A stretch of 64,000 nucleotides of DNA, taken from JAGXQV01 sp964451375. GTDB taxonomy: Bacteria; Pseudomonadota; Gammaproteobacteria; Burkholderiales; Sulfuricellaceae. Position numbers and translations under genes: made by a program. Under the pieces are notes generated by a model that was not told the DNA's origin, did not search any database, and saw only the letters and a program-made list of their open reading frames with translations. The DNA lies in NCBI GenBank assembly GCA_964451375.1, contig CAYVIN010000014.1:1-64000 (forward strand), written 5' to 3'. Below are positions 34,111 to 42,906 of this stretch, piece by piece (position 1 is the stretch's first letter; each line of letters opens with the position of its first letter).

Positions 34111-36755
34111 GGCTGCTCCACAGGTGACTGAATATCCGGTTGTTTAAGGATTCCTTTTCGGGCAATGCGGCGCTGAACTTTATTCTCGTCAGCCTCCTTG
34201 TTTACTGAAGTCGATGTATTCAGGGTTAACTTGAGTAATTGCCTGGCAAGTTCTTCAACGCGGGCATTGGGCTTAAAAAGGCATGAGTCTTCTCGAATTC
34301 TCTCCTCGAATGCCCCCAGCTTTGGAGCCAACACCGGCAGACCGCATTGAAATGCTTCACTAAGTGTGTAGCTCCAGGTTTCCGGCCAGGGGGAAAGGAA
34401 TAACGCGACCGCCACCCTCCACTTGCGGCATAGCTCGGGAAGTTCCATTTCTTTGTAGGGGCCTGTGATATGGGTATTCCCTATAACATGCAAGGATTGG
34501 TCGTCCTTGGTATATCCGATTACGACAAATTCCACAGGCAATTGCCAGATAGAAGCATATTTCGCGAGTCGGCAAAGCATGGCGTATCCCTTGTGGTCGC
34601 CGATGGCCCCAATTACGGCGACACGAACCGACTTGCCGTCATTTGAATGGGCAATGTGCTTGGGAAGCGGCAATACTTCCTCATGCGGGACTACCGTAAT
34701 GGGCAAGTTACGGAAGGCCTTTTTGGTGATTTTCGATGTGCTTCGGGTTGGTGCAATGACTTCTCTTGCCCCTCTCAAGAAGGCAGCTGCCTCAGTACGC
34801 CAATCCTGGGTCGATATTCCCGGGGCTACCATGCGGGAGTTATAAAAAGTGCGGCATCGCTCACATGTGGAGGTGTCATGGGGGCCACCGCAGAAAACAT
34901 CACCATCTTGAAGTAGTGTGACTTGATGGCATGCCCAGCTGTAATCATGGAGATATACCGAATAAGGCACATGGATTTTTTGGGGAAGCTGAGTAAGCTC
35001 CCAAGGGGCATCGACCAGGCTATGATACTCAAGCAGGCTGGGACGCAATTGATCCAATGTTTCCGTCAAGAGCGCAGTTTCTTCCGTCGTAAAACACAAG
35101 TTCGGAAATAGCGATGGCTGACTGGCCGCTTCCAGAACGTAGCCTTTTGAGATGGATGCCTTTAAATAAAAAACTGGGGAACCGCCATGCTGTAGCCTGA
35201 TGCTGCGTTCCTGCAAAAATCGCTCTATGCCCCCACCGAGAAAATGGGTGATACAAAGGATAGCGCCTTCGTAGTCCTTCAATCTGGTGATGTCGAGCTT
35301 GCGGCGAACTTTCCGCAGTGGATCGGCCATGAGAAAAGCCTGAATATGCGCGTCATACCCTGGATGACGCGCATTGAGTTTTTCCAGATTGACTTTGATG
35401 CGGGCCAATTTTTCCTGCCCGAATGAGCGATCCCCATGGTGGGTGACATAGACATTGGGGGCTGCAACATTTTTCCATCCGGCGTTTACAGCGCGACAGC
35501 AAAAATCATTTTCTTCGGCATAGCCCTTACCAAATACCTCCGCGTCAAAGAATCCAACTTCCATCAAACACAGGCGAGAAATCCACATGCAGCTTCCTAC
35601 CCCAGTGGGAATTTCAATTGACTCTATTGGAAGCTGCAACGCGGACCGTGCAATTTTCTTGTGTTCGTTTAAGCAAATTTCGCCATTTGTGGATTGTGTT
35701 TGAGGATAGCTACAAATCGTTGCATTGTTGGAAAAAGCCGTTACTGTCCCCACCCGGGTGGCGCTATTGGCAGTTTCAACCAATCCATCCAACCAGCCGT
35801 CATAAACCAGGGTGTCGGAGTTGAGAAGCACCACATCACGATCAAGATGCAAGCTCATCCCTTCGTTCACCGAACAGACAAAACCGACATTTTTTTGGTG
35901 TTGTAGCAGGGTGATTTTCTTCTGTTTGGCTAAAGACTCCAGGTCTTCGGTTAGACATGCGTCTGGTGATACATCGTCAATAACAACCAGTTCAAAAGGT
36001 ATTTTGACTCTTGCCGCCAGGACTGACTCAAGGCATTCCAGTGTCGCTTGACGATCCTTGTAAACCGGAACAACCACATCCACAGTGCGAGTCAACCGCG
36101 CCAAGCCAATTCTGCGAGTCGGAGGTGGCGGAGGAAGACGCTTGACATCCGGCTTCAAGAAAACCGGGTTCCCGAGAATTACGCCATCGACACTGGTTAT
36201 TTGGATACAACCGTCATTAAGAGAAACCGGTAGCCGCCACGCATTCAACCCAGGGACAAGTTGATCCAGCGTAATTTTTTCAGGAGGGCCATTATCCAAG
36301 GCCATATCCAGGTCAACGGCAGTGATTAGTGGATCGCGAATGTAAATCCACCCCCCGATAATATGGGGTTCTCGGGAATAAGCGACAACAGGAATTTGAT
36401 AGGGCAACGCATTTAGCGCCGCTTGGAAACGGGACTTTATGGCAGGGTTTTGTGCAATGAAATCTACCCAGTCGGCAATATCATCAAATACCTCGATTGG
36501 TCTGCCTAACTGAAGTAACGAATCGATCAGCCCCTGCCGTGCAAGGATTGACTGGGAATCACGGTTTAAAAATCGCCGGAATTGAACAGCCGCCTCAGCT
36601 GAATTCCCCACAGCAAGTTCACATGTGGCCGACAACAAGACGACTCTCACGTCATCAGGCGCGTATCGCCGGGCGCTTTCACACAGCACAACGGAGCGGG
36701 CAAATTCCCCGCTCCGAAGTGCACATGAAATGTCGTTGACCAATTTATCTAACAT
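34104..36755 (-). CDS. Bifunctional GT2-GT4 glycosyltransferase
   Basis: An 883-residue fusion. The first 110 residues are TPR-like (ARSVVLCESARRYAPDDVRV, EAAVQFRRFLNRDS). A Gly-Trp module (HIIGGWIYIRDPL) follows, then a GT2 domain (DVVVPVYKDRQATLECLESVL, VIDDVSPDA, VGFVCSVNEGM, VVLLNSDTLVYDGWL, GYAEENDFCCRAVNAGW). A second, GT-B-type transferase occupies about residues 510-850 (ILCITHFLGGGIERFLQER, VIGAIGDHKGYAM, FLSPWPETWSYTLSEAFQCGLPVLAP). It lies between the RTX protein gene and the exporter gene, overlapping the exporter by seven bases. This placement argues for modification of the exported protein or an associated polymer. Confidence 0.85.
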   Translation of the reverse strand: MLDKLVNDISCALRSGEFARSVVLCESARRYAPDDVRVVLLSATCELAVGNSAEAAVQFRRFLNRDSQSILARQGLIDSLLQLGRPIEVFDDIADWVDFIAQNPAIKSRFQAALNALPYQIPVVAYSREPHIIGGWIYIRDPLITAVDLDMALDNGPPEKITLDQLVPGLNAWRLPVSLNDGCIQITSVDGVILGNPVFLKPDVKRLPPPPPTRRIGLARLTRTVDVVVPVYKDRQATLECLESVLAARVKIPFELVVIDDVSPDACLTEDLESLAKQKKITLLQHQKNVGFVCSVNEGMSLHLDRDVVLLNSDTLVYDGWLDGLVETANSATRVGTVTAFSNNATICSYPQTQSTNGEICLNEHKKIARSALQLPIESIEIPTGVGSCMWISRLCLMEVGFFDAEVFGKGYAEENDFCCRAVNAGWKNVAAPNVYVTHHGDRSFGQEKLARIKVNLEKLNARHPGYDAHIQAFLMADPLRKVRRKLDITRLKDYEGAILCITHFLGGGIERFLQERSIRLQHGGSPVFYLKASISKGYVLEAASQPSLFPNLCFTTEETALLTETLDQLRPSLLEYHSLVDAPWELTQLPQKIHVPYSVYLHDYSWACHQVTLLQDGDVFCGGPHDTSTCERCRTFYNSRMVAPGISTQDWRTEAAAFLRGAREVIAPTRSTSKITKKAFRNLPITVVPHEEVLPLPKHIAHSNDGKSVRVAVIGAIGDHKGYAMLCRLAKYASIWQLPVEFVVIGYTKDDQSLHVIGNTHITGPYKEMELPELCRKWRVAVALFLSPWPETWSYTLSEAFQCGLPVLAPKLGAFEERIREDSCLFKPNARVEELARQLLKLTLNTSTSVNKEADENKVQRRIARKGILKQPDIQSPVEQPC

Positions 36756-36775
36756 CCAGACCCCACAAAGAAACC

Positions 36776-36796
36776 TCCCCCACCACCGGTGGGGGA
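36776..36796 (-). terminator. Strong hairpin after the RTX gene
   Basis: TCCCCCACC and GGTGGGGGA form a perfect 9-bp GC-rich stem with a three-base loop, 19 bp past the RTX stop and 20 bp before the glycosyltransferase start. There is no long U-run (the minus strand reads GGTTTCTTTG), so it may act as a leaky terminator or an mRNA-stabilising end. Either would let the secreted protein be made in excess over the export machinery. Confidence 0.6.
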
Positions 36797-36814
36797 ATCA
36801 GTCTCATGGATTAA

Positions 36815-38131
36815 TCAGATAAATTTGAACGAGTCAGCAGAAAGATCGGCCAACTTCACGTCATGGATAACAACACTGTTGCCAGCCCCTAAGTTGACCT
36901 GCACATCGTTGCCTACCTGAGACATATGCGTTTTCAGCGTGTCAAAGTCGGTGATATCTGACTTGTTGACGCCTTTTTGAATCGCCAACATGTCTTTTCC
37001 GGCATGGAAATTGAAGAGGTGATCAGCACCGCTGCCGTCTTTAAACACTGCGGTGTCGCCCTGCGCTGCGGCGTTACCATCCCCCGCCTTGCCATTGGTA
37101 AACTGGCGCAAACCTTCGAGAAAGGTCTTGGAATTGATATCGCTGGTAATTGCTGTATTGTTTTGCAGAAAATCCTTAGTACCCTGAGTGATTGTTCCGC
37201 CCATAACCAATACATCGTTACCTGCCCCACCTGTGATGGTGTTCCCGCCCTTACCATCAACACCTCCTGCGAGCAACCAGTCGTTACCGGTACCACCATC
37301 GATCTGGGTTTTGCCGCCCTGACCGCCATAGAGGTAGTCGCTGCCACCACCGCCGTTAAGTACGCTGCCATCGCCTTTTCCGCTGTAGATGAGATCGCTT
37401 TTCGATGTCCCAAAGATGGTGGAAGCACTGTTGCCAAGCTTAACCGCTGCGCCGGGTGTGGTATCAGATGCTGCGGAGAACTGGTTGAGCTTGCCCTGGG
37501 CGCCACTGGAACCGTTGGAACCTTCAGATAGCATAACGACTGGCGCATTTTCAATGATTACGGTCTGACCAGCTTTCAAACCGCTAACGTTTGCCGAAAT
37601 TGCAACGCTGGTTCCATCCGCAGCTTTACCAACCAGATTTAGAACAGCATCCGTTGAACCTTTTTCCGCAGCAAAGGAGACATTGGTCACCGTGAACTTC
37701 ATTTCAGGCGGAATAGAAGCGATCGCAGCTTTGATGATGTCCTGCGTTTCCTGCGAAAGTCCTTGATCAACAACACCAAACGCGTCACTTGCCGACACAT
37801 TGGATTTAGAAGTGGCCGTGACGTTAACGGACGTAACGTCCATTTGCACCACGACGGAGCCATCCTTGCAGAGATCTGCCACCATGTCACCAGTGAGTGT
37901 CCCTTTAGGCACGATAAGAATTTTCTCAGAACCCTCGGCATCCACGCCGGAATAGGTATTGGCGTTGGAATTGCCGTCGGTATCCGCAACCAGACTGCTT
38001 CCTGATGATTGTAGAAACTGGGAAATCGCCACGAAAGACTCCCCTTCCAAACCGCCACCCAAGTCAACATTGACGTTTCCAAGACTCAAACTTACATCTT
38101 CCCCTTGCCCACCTGTAATTGTCGTAGCCAT
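36815..38131 (-). CDS. RTX-type secreted protein, likely type I secretion substrate
   Basis: A 438-residue acidic protein with no cysteine-rich or membrane segments and no N-terminal signal peptide. Residues about 235-330 contain calcium-binding nonapeptide repeats (GGGGSDYLYGG, DGGTGNDWLLAGG, GGAGNDVLVMGG). The C-terminus (VVIHDVKLADLSADSFKFI) has the hydrophobic, Asp-containing end typical of RTX export signals. The N-terminal 230 residues are rich in Ser, Thr, Val and Ala with a beta-protein character and no known enzymatic motif. It therefore looks like a structural or adhesive surface protein, not a toxin or protease. Its Ser/Thr-rich part could accept glycans. It is the first gene of the minus-strand secretion/glycan locus and is preceded by a 770-bp AT-rich control region. 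Confidence 0.87.
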   Translation of the reverse strand: MATTITGGQGEDVSLSLGNVNVDLGGGLEGESFVAISQFLQSSGSSLVADTDGNSNANTYSGVDAEGSEKILIVPKGTLTGDMVADLCKDGSVVVQMDVTSVNVTATSKSNVSASDAFGVVDQGLSQETQDIIKAAIASIPPEMKFTVTNVSFAAEKGSTDAVLNLVGKAADGTSVAISANVSGLKAGQTVIIENAPVVMLSEGSNGSSGAQGKLNQFSAASDTTPGAAVKLGNSASTIFGTSKSDLIYSGKGDGSVLNGGGGSDYLYGGQGGKTQIDGGTGNDWLLAGGVDGKGGNTITGGAGNDVLVMGGTITQGTKDFLQNNTAITSDINSKTFLEGLRQFTNGKAGDGNAAAQGDTAVFKDGSGADHLFNFHAGKDMLAIQKGVNKSDITDFDTLKTHMSQVGNDVQVNLGAGNSVVIHDVKLADLSADSFKFI

Positions 38132-38899
38132 ATAAACGATCTCCTCAATACAAAATCACAACACTCGGAAAACCAAACAGATAAATTAACTCGCGCCAAA
38201 TCGTCGAATTTCGTTCTTTTTTTATTTTCTACACAAAAAATCACATTAGTCACATTGACACTTTTGACAACACACCAAATATCTTAACATTCCTATTTAT
38301 ATTCATAATATTGACAACCATTGTCGAGAACAAACCACCAATAGACGCGCACACATGCAGGATTACTAATCAATGACATTTATCAATGGTGTGCGGCGTA
38401 CTTCTTTCTACTTAAACATCATCAAATAATTATTAACATATTGTTTTAACGTGATATTATTCTTACCCCCTTAAGTGAATTCCACGATTGACACTTTTGA
38501 CACATGTGAACAATATGAATGATATTCATAGATAGTTCCTATACATCCTTTCCCTAACCAATAATTAGGGATTTCCTAATTTGAATATAGACACTCAAAT
38601 ATTGGTTATCTTCTCCAAAATACGAGCCCGCCGCCCCCCCCAACAAAATAAACACACAACATTATTAAATAAATAAAACAATCACATAACCAACACTCAA
38701 CAAATTCCCTTATTCCGTCCAACAGAACGATTACCGTAGATTGCGATACACGCCAAACCCAAGTTTTTCTAGGTTTCATAGTAAAAACTTTCCATATATG
38801 ATTGGTCGGGGAGATGATTCCGCATAAGCCAACTGTTCAACATTAAGTTCCTCAAAATATATTTGGGACTCAGTTTATTTATTAACTATCGAGATCCAT
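38132..38899. promoter_or_regulatory. AT-rich divergent control region with repeated motifs
   Basis: No gene is visible. The interval is far more AT-rich than its surroundings. It has two exact copies of ATTGACACTTTTGACA (38254-38269 and 38487-38502, same orientation), an inverted repeat TATGAAT / ATTCATA around GAT (38514-38530), and several AATATT- and TTGACA-like strings. It separates the RTX gene (minus) from the winged-helix/TPR regulator gene (plus), so the repeats are good operator candidates for that regulator or for a nucleoid protein. Confidence 0.5.
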
Positions 38900-40309
38900 A
38901 TGGACATTCAGCTACGCAATCAGCAGATTTCACATGGCTGCGCAACAGTCAAAACGAGGAGCAGGGAATTAATCCGCTTTGTTGGATATCTTGCGTGGAA
39001 ATTCAAAGTTAATGGAACGTCCGAGTGGATCCGACTGGAAGAATTGCGTGGCATCATCGGCACAGCGCATCCAAAACAGTATCAACGCTATATCGACACA
39101 TTGACCAACGCAGGGCTTTCAATTATCGAGTTCAAAACGAAGACCGGAGGACCGTGGCGTCTGTCTGAATCAATCAAAACGGTTGCTTTTGACATGCCGG
39201 ATGATGAGATAAAGAACCAATTCGTTATAACTGCGCAGAATAGGCAGAGTATCTATTTCAACGATGAGTTATTTTTTGACATTACAAGAAAACTGACTGA
39301 TGCAGACTTGTGCTTTCATAACGGCCAGTTGGATGAAAGCGTTTCCTTAGCCAAATCGATTCTTTTCTTCGGAGAAGAACCAAAAGCGGATGCTGAACTT
39401 CAGGTGTTAACGTATTTGCGCATCGCTCGTGCTTGCGGACGGTTAACCATGTTTGATGAAGCTATTGCGACACTAGATTCCGCAACCCAACTACTTAAAC
39501 AACAAAGTGTCAATTTTCATGACTTAAACATAAAGGTGCTTCTCGCTAAAGCAAAAGTATTTTTTGATCGTGGCAATATCCAACATGCATCGGCCATCTT
39601 GGACGCTCTTCCCATACACGACTGTCGGGACAGCCATACGTTAGCTCAATACCACAATCTGGCTGGTCTCTTTATCCATCGCCGACTAAGACTAGACATG
39701 GAATCGGGCAACACCATCAGTGAAGAAATGCTGAACGAATGGCTAGATACCTGTAAAACCCACTATCAGCGATCATTGGTGTCGCATCTTTTCCTTAACG
39801 ACTATCACTCAGTTCAAGCTGCCTGCTTCAATCTTGGCAACCTCTTTGCCTTTGCTCTAAAGCAATACTCAGTGCTGGAAAAAGAGAGGTACCTGGAACA
39901 AGCCATCCACTGGCTGACCCTTTCAGAAGTGATCTGCAACAAACACGGCGTTGGGGGAGAATCGGTTTGGGCGTTATTACTCCTGACAGATACCGGGATT
40001 TCCAACAACATTTCAATTTCAAAATTGAAATCCATGACGGGTAACCTTTTCCATACATTCACCAGCTACCTTGATATATCAGCTTGGATATATACCGAAG
40101 CAAAAAACATAGGCAATCGTTTGGAAATTGCTGAGGCTTGTCACCTGCTGGCCAGGGTTTTAGCTAAGGAAGGAAGTATTGAAAAAGCCAAGCAGAATGC
40201 CATTGAATCCATAGATTTATTCCTTGAAGCCGGAAGAAAAGACATGGCTCGCGGAATCAAGAAATTTCTTGCTGAGATCACAGCCCCCTCACTGGAGAAG
40301 GCAATTTGA
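38900..40309 (+). CDS. Winged-helix/TPR transcriptional regulator (putative)
   Basis: A 469-residue protein. The N-terminal 100 residues look like a winged-helix DNA-binding domain (SEWIRLEELRGIIG, KQYQRYIDTLTNAGLSII, GGPWRLSE). The rest is a series of helix pairs spaced like TPRs (ADAELQVLTYLRIARACG, MFDEAIATLDSATQLLK, RLEIAEACHLLARVLAKEG, IEKAKQNAIESIDLF). The layout recalls SARP/BTAD- or MalT-like regulators but without their ATPase, so the family is uncertain. It is divergent from the RTX gene across a repeat-bearing AT-rich region, and its stop overlaps the TTG start of the receptor gene. It could control either the RTX locus or the receptor, or both. Confidence 0.6.
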   Translation: MDIQLRNQQISHGCATVKTRSRELIRFVGYLAWKFKVNGTSEWIRLEELRGIIGTAHPKQYQRYIDTLTNAGLSIIEFKTKTGGPWRLSESIKTVAFDMPDDEIKNQFVITAQNRQSIYFNDELFFDITRKLTDADLCFHNGQLDESVSLAKSILFFGEEPKADAELQVLTYLRIARACGRLTMFDEAIATLDSATQLLKQQSVNFHDLNIKVLLAKAKVFFDRGNIQHASAILDALPIHDCRDSHTLAQYHNLAGLFIHRRLRLDMESGNTISEEMLNEWLDTCKTHYQRSLVSHLFLNDYHSVQAACFNLGNLFAFALKQYSVLEKERYLEQAIHWLTLSEVICNKHGVGGESVWALLLLTDTGISNNISISKLKSMTGNLFHTFTSYLDISAWIYTEAKNIGNRLEIAEACHLLARVLAKEGSIEKAKQNAIESIDLFLEAGRKDMARGIKKFLAEITAPSLEKAI

Positions 40310-42525
40310 AAATTCGTTATACACTCATGTTCCTGGCTGTAGCCGTTTGCTTCGATGTAAGGGCAAATGATGCTCAGCTTCCTGCGATAACCGTGTTTGG
40401 CAGCCGCGAAGTGCGCGACCTCACCGCCGTGGAGGGCGCGGCGCTACGCGACGCCGCACCGGGCAGCGGGCCTTACAAAGTGCTGGAACGTCTGCCGGGC
40501 GTGATGTGGACTGGTTCAGACAATCTCGGCAACTACGAATGGGGCAATGATCTTTCGGTGCGTGGATTCGGCCTCAACCAGATTGGCTTCACGCTTGATG
40601 ATATTCCGCTGGGTAGCACCCATTTCTGGTACTACAACGGCATCGACCCGAACCGCGCCATCGCCCCGGAAAATCTGGAGCGTATCACCCTGACGCCGGG
40701 CAGCGGCGCGCCGGATGTCGCTTCGTACAACGCGCTGGGCGGCGCGGTGCGGCTTTCCAGCGGCGAGCCGGATAATCAGGCTGGTGTGCGCTTCAAACAA
40801 GGGTTTGGTCAATTTCGTAATCTGCGCAGTTATGCGCGCCTCGATACGGGTGAAATGGCTTCCGGGATGAAGGGGTATCTGAGCGTTTCCGGCACGGTGG
40901 CGGACAAGTGGAAAGGCATGGGTAGCCCCGGCCAGCAACCTTTCGGGCTGTTTTCCCGCGATGCCGGGGAGGCCATCACCGGCGCGCAAGGGGGATTGGG
41001 AGCGCGCTGGGGCAGCTACCATGACCAGATCAATCTCAAGCTGATTCAGCCGCTCGGCGAACACAAGATGACGCTTTATTACGCCTATTCGGACAAGCGC
41101 GAAAACGATTATGCCGATCTGACTCTGCCGGTTTATCGGACACTCGGGCGCAATTTCGATAACTACAATGATTGGAAAACGGCGCTAAGCGATGTGAACG
41201 AGGATGCTTATTACGGTTCAGCGATGAGTTATCGACGCGACCATCTGGCGGCGTTGACCGGGGAATTCAAGCTGGCCGATCAAACCAGCCTGAAAGTGAC
41301 CCCGTATTTCCAGCATGATTGGGGTTACGGCGATTGGCACCTGCCATCCAGCGACAACGGGGTGATGACCGACATGCAGTACCGCCGCTCCTATGTGCAA
41401 TCCGACCGCAGCGGGGTCAATTCCAGCCTGGTTACCCAACTCGGCGCACACCGCCTGAATGCCGGGCTGTGGTTCGAGGAAAACCGCTTTACCCGGAAAC
41501 GTTATTTGTATGATCTGGTGGATTGGCGTAGCGGCCCTGAAGTGGATTTGGCCGGCCCGGCCAGTACCCTGCTGGATCGGATTTACGACACTCGCGCTAC
41601 TCAGTTTTACGTGCGTGATGACTTTTTGCTCGACGGCAAATGGCTGGTTTCCTTCGGCGCGAAGACCAGCCGGGTTCAAACCAATTTTGAAGACCATCTG
41701 GGCGTTTACGCCACCAACAGCATAGTCAGTCAAAGCGCCTTCCTGCCGCAGGTGGGGGTCAACTACCTGCCCGATGCGGCCAACGAAGTTTTCGCTTATT
41801 ACGCGGAAAACATCGGGGCAACGCCGATCACGGTTTTCACTACCAAAGTATTCAACCCCGACGTAAAGCCGGAGCGCACCCGCACTCTGGAAGGCGGCTG
41901 GCGACATAGTCAGGGTGTGCTCGATGCCAGCTTGGCGGCCTATTACATCGATTATCGCGACCGGCTGTTGCAGATCAACAACTGTACGCTGCTCGGCACC
42001 TGCCCGTCGCTGGTCGCTAATGTCGGCGCGGTGCGCAAAACCGGTATTGAAGGTACGCTGCAATGGCGTTTCGAAAAAAACTGGACGACCTTTGGTTCGG
42101 TAAGTTACAGCGATTCCCGTTACCTCGACGATTACCAGTCGCAAGGGAAATCCGTAGCGACAGCCGGCAAGATCACCGTCAATTCACCCGAATGGCTGGC
42201 GGCCTGGGAGTTGCGTTGGAACAACAACGGCTGGTTCGCTGCGTTAAAAGGAAAATATGTCGGCAGCCGCAGCGCAAGTTATACCGGCGACCTTTCGATT
42301 CCGGCGGCTACCTTGTGGGGGCTGGTTGCCGGCTACGAATGCAAGCCTTGTATGGGTTTACGCAGTTTTCGCGCCCAACTCAACGTGGAAAATCTAACCG
42401 ACCGCGATTACATCGCTACCGCCGGACAAAGCGGCTATTCCGCGAGTGATCCGACGGGCGCAAATACCTATGTGCAGGTTGGTGCGCCAAGAATGGCCTT
42501 TGCAAGTTTTGAAGGGAGGTTTTGA
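40306..42525 (+). CDS. TonB-dependent outer-membrane receptor
   Basis: A 739-residue receptor. It begins with TTG (overlap TTGA with the regulator stop; GGAGAAGG ribosome binding site). A signal peptide (YTLMFLAVAVCFDVRA) is followed by a plug domain (GPYKVLERLPGVM, LSVRGFGLNQIGFTLDDIPL, ENLERITLTPGSGAPDV, ALGGAVRL) and a 22-strand barrel that ends MAFASFEGRF with a terminal Phe. LNVENLTDRDYIA is the usual penultimate motif. The C-terminal half has the high GC of the core genome, while the regulator in front is AT-rich. The substrate is not evident; the fold serves siderophores, vitamin B12, sugars or metals. Confidence 0.92.
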   Translation: MKIRYTLMFLAVAVCFDVRANDAQLPAITVFGSREVRDLTAVEGAALRDAAPGSGPYKVLERLPGVMWTGSDNLGNYEWGNDLSVRGFGLNQIGFTLDDIPLGSTHFWYYNGIDPNRAIAPENLERITLTPGSGAPDVASYNALGGAVRLSSGEPDNQAGVRFKQGFGQFRNLRSYARLDTGEMASGMKGYLSVSGTVADKWKGMGSPGQQPFGLFSRDAGEAITGAQGGLGARWGSYHDQINLKLIQPLGEHKMTLYYAYSDKRENDYADLTLPVYRTLGRNFDNYNDWKTALSDVNEDAYYGSAMSYRRDHLAALTGEFKLADQTSLKVTPYFQHDWGYGDWHLPSSDNGVMTDMQYRRSYVQSDRSGVNSSLVTQLGAHRLNAGLWFEENRFTRKRYLYDLVDWRSGPEVDLAGPASTLLDRIYDTRATQFYVRDDFLLDGKWLVSFGAKTSRVQTNFEDHLGVYATNSIVSQSAFLPQVGVNYLPDAANEVFAYYAENIGATPITVFTTKVFNPDVKPERTRTLEGGWRHSQGVLDASLAAYYIDYRDRLLQINNCTLLGTCPSLVANVGAVRKTGIEGTLQWRFEKNWTTFGSVSYSDSRYLDDYQSQGKSVATAGKITVNSPEWLAAWELRWNNNGWFAALKGKYVGSRSASYTGDLSIPAATLWGLVAGYECKPCMGLRSFRAQLNVENLTDRDYIATAGQSGYSASDPTGANTYVQVGAPRMAFASFEGRF

Positions 42526-42549
42526 ATTTCAGCACAAAGCACGTTGATG

Positions 42550-42579
42550 AGGCAAAAACCCAAGAGAAGGCTTTTGCCT
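42550..42579 (+). terminator. Hairpin after the TonB receptor gene
   Basis: AGGCAAAA and TTTTGCCT form an 8-bp stem with a 14-nt loop, 25 bp downstream of the receptor stop. The U-run is missing, so terminator function is only probable. Confidence 0.45.
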
Positions 42580-42607
42580 TGAAATAAGCTGATTATTCAA
42601 GTCCACA

Positions 42608-42630
42608 TTGTGCTAGGATTTGTACAATAA
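42608..42630 (+). promoter_or_regulatory. yefM-yoeB operator/promoter candidate
   Basis: TTGTACAA lies about 23 bp before the antitoxin start and contains TGTACA, the hexamer reported as the core of YefM operators. It overlaps a good -10 box (TACAAT). A degenerate half-site (TTGTGC) precedes it by about two helical half-turns. Negative autoregulation is the expected mode. Confidence 0.5.
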
Positions 42631-42648
42631 ATTAGCCGGAGAGCCGCG

Positions 42649-42906
42649 ATGGATGCCCTGACCTACAGCTATACCCGCCAGCACTTTGCCGAAGTGATGC
42701 GTCAGGTCAACGATGACCGCGCGCCGGTGGTGGTGACCAGCCAGCGCGGCAAGCCGGTGGTTATCATTTCCCTGGACGATTACCATGCACTTGAGGAAAG
42801 CGCCTATCTCATGCGTAATCCGAAAGGGGCAAAACGTTTGATGGCGGCGGTCGAGGAATTGCGCGGCGGTGGCGGCGAGGCTCGGGAATTGCCCGATGAA
42901 GATTAA
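42649..42906 (+). CDS. yefM: YefM/Phd-family antitoxin
   Basis: An 85-residue protein. The DNA-binding N-terminus (MDALTYSYTRQHFAEVMRQV, APVVVTSQRGKPVVIISLDDYHALEES) is a textbook YefM/Phd fold, and the acidic tail (ARELPDED) fits the toxin-binding region. A GGAG ribosome binding site supports the start. It overlaps the toxin gene by 11 bases. Unlike the two pairs at the left of the window, both members are intact. Confidence 0.92.
   Translation: MDALTYSYTRQHFAEVMRQVNDDRAPVVVTSQRGKPVVIISLDDYHALEESAYLMRNPKGAKRLMAAVEELRGGGGEARELPDED

Noticed and set aside
12655..38131. Classic Wzx/Wzy or ABC-dependent capsule locus
   Set aside because: No flippase, polymerase, polysaccharide copolymerase or outer-membrane Wza gene is present. 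The only exporter is of the type I protein-secretion class.
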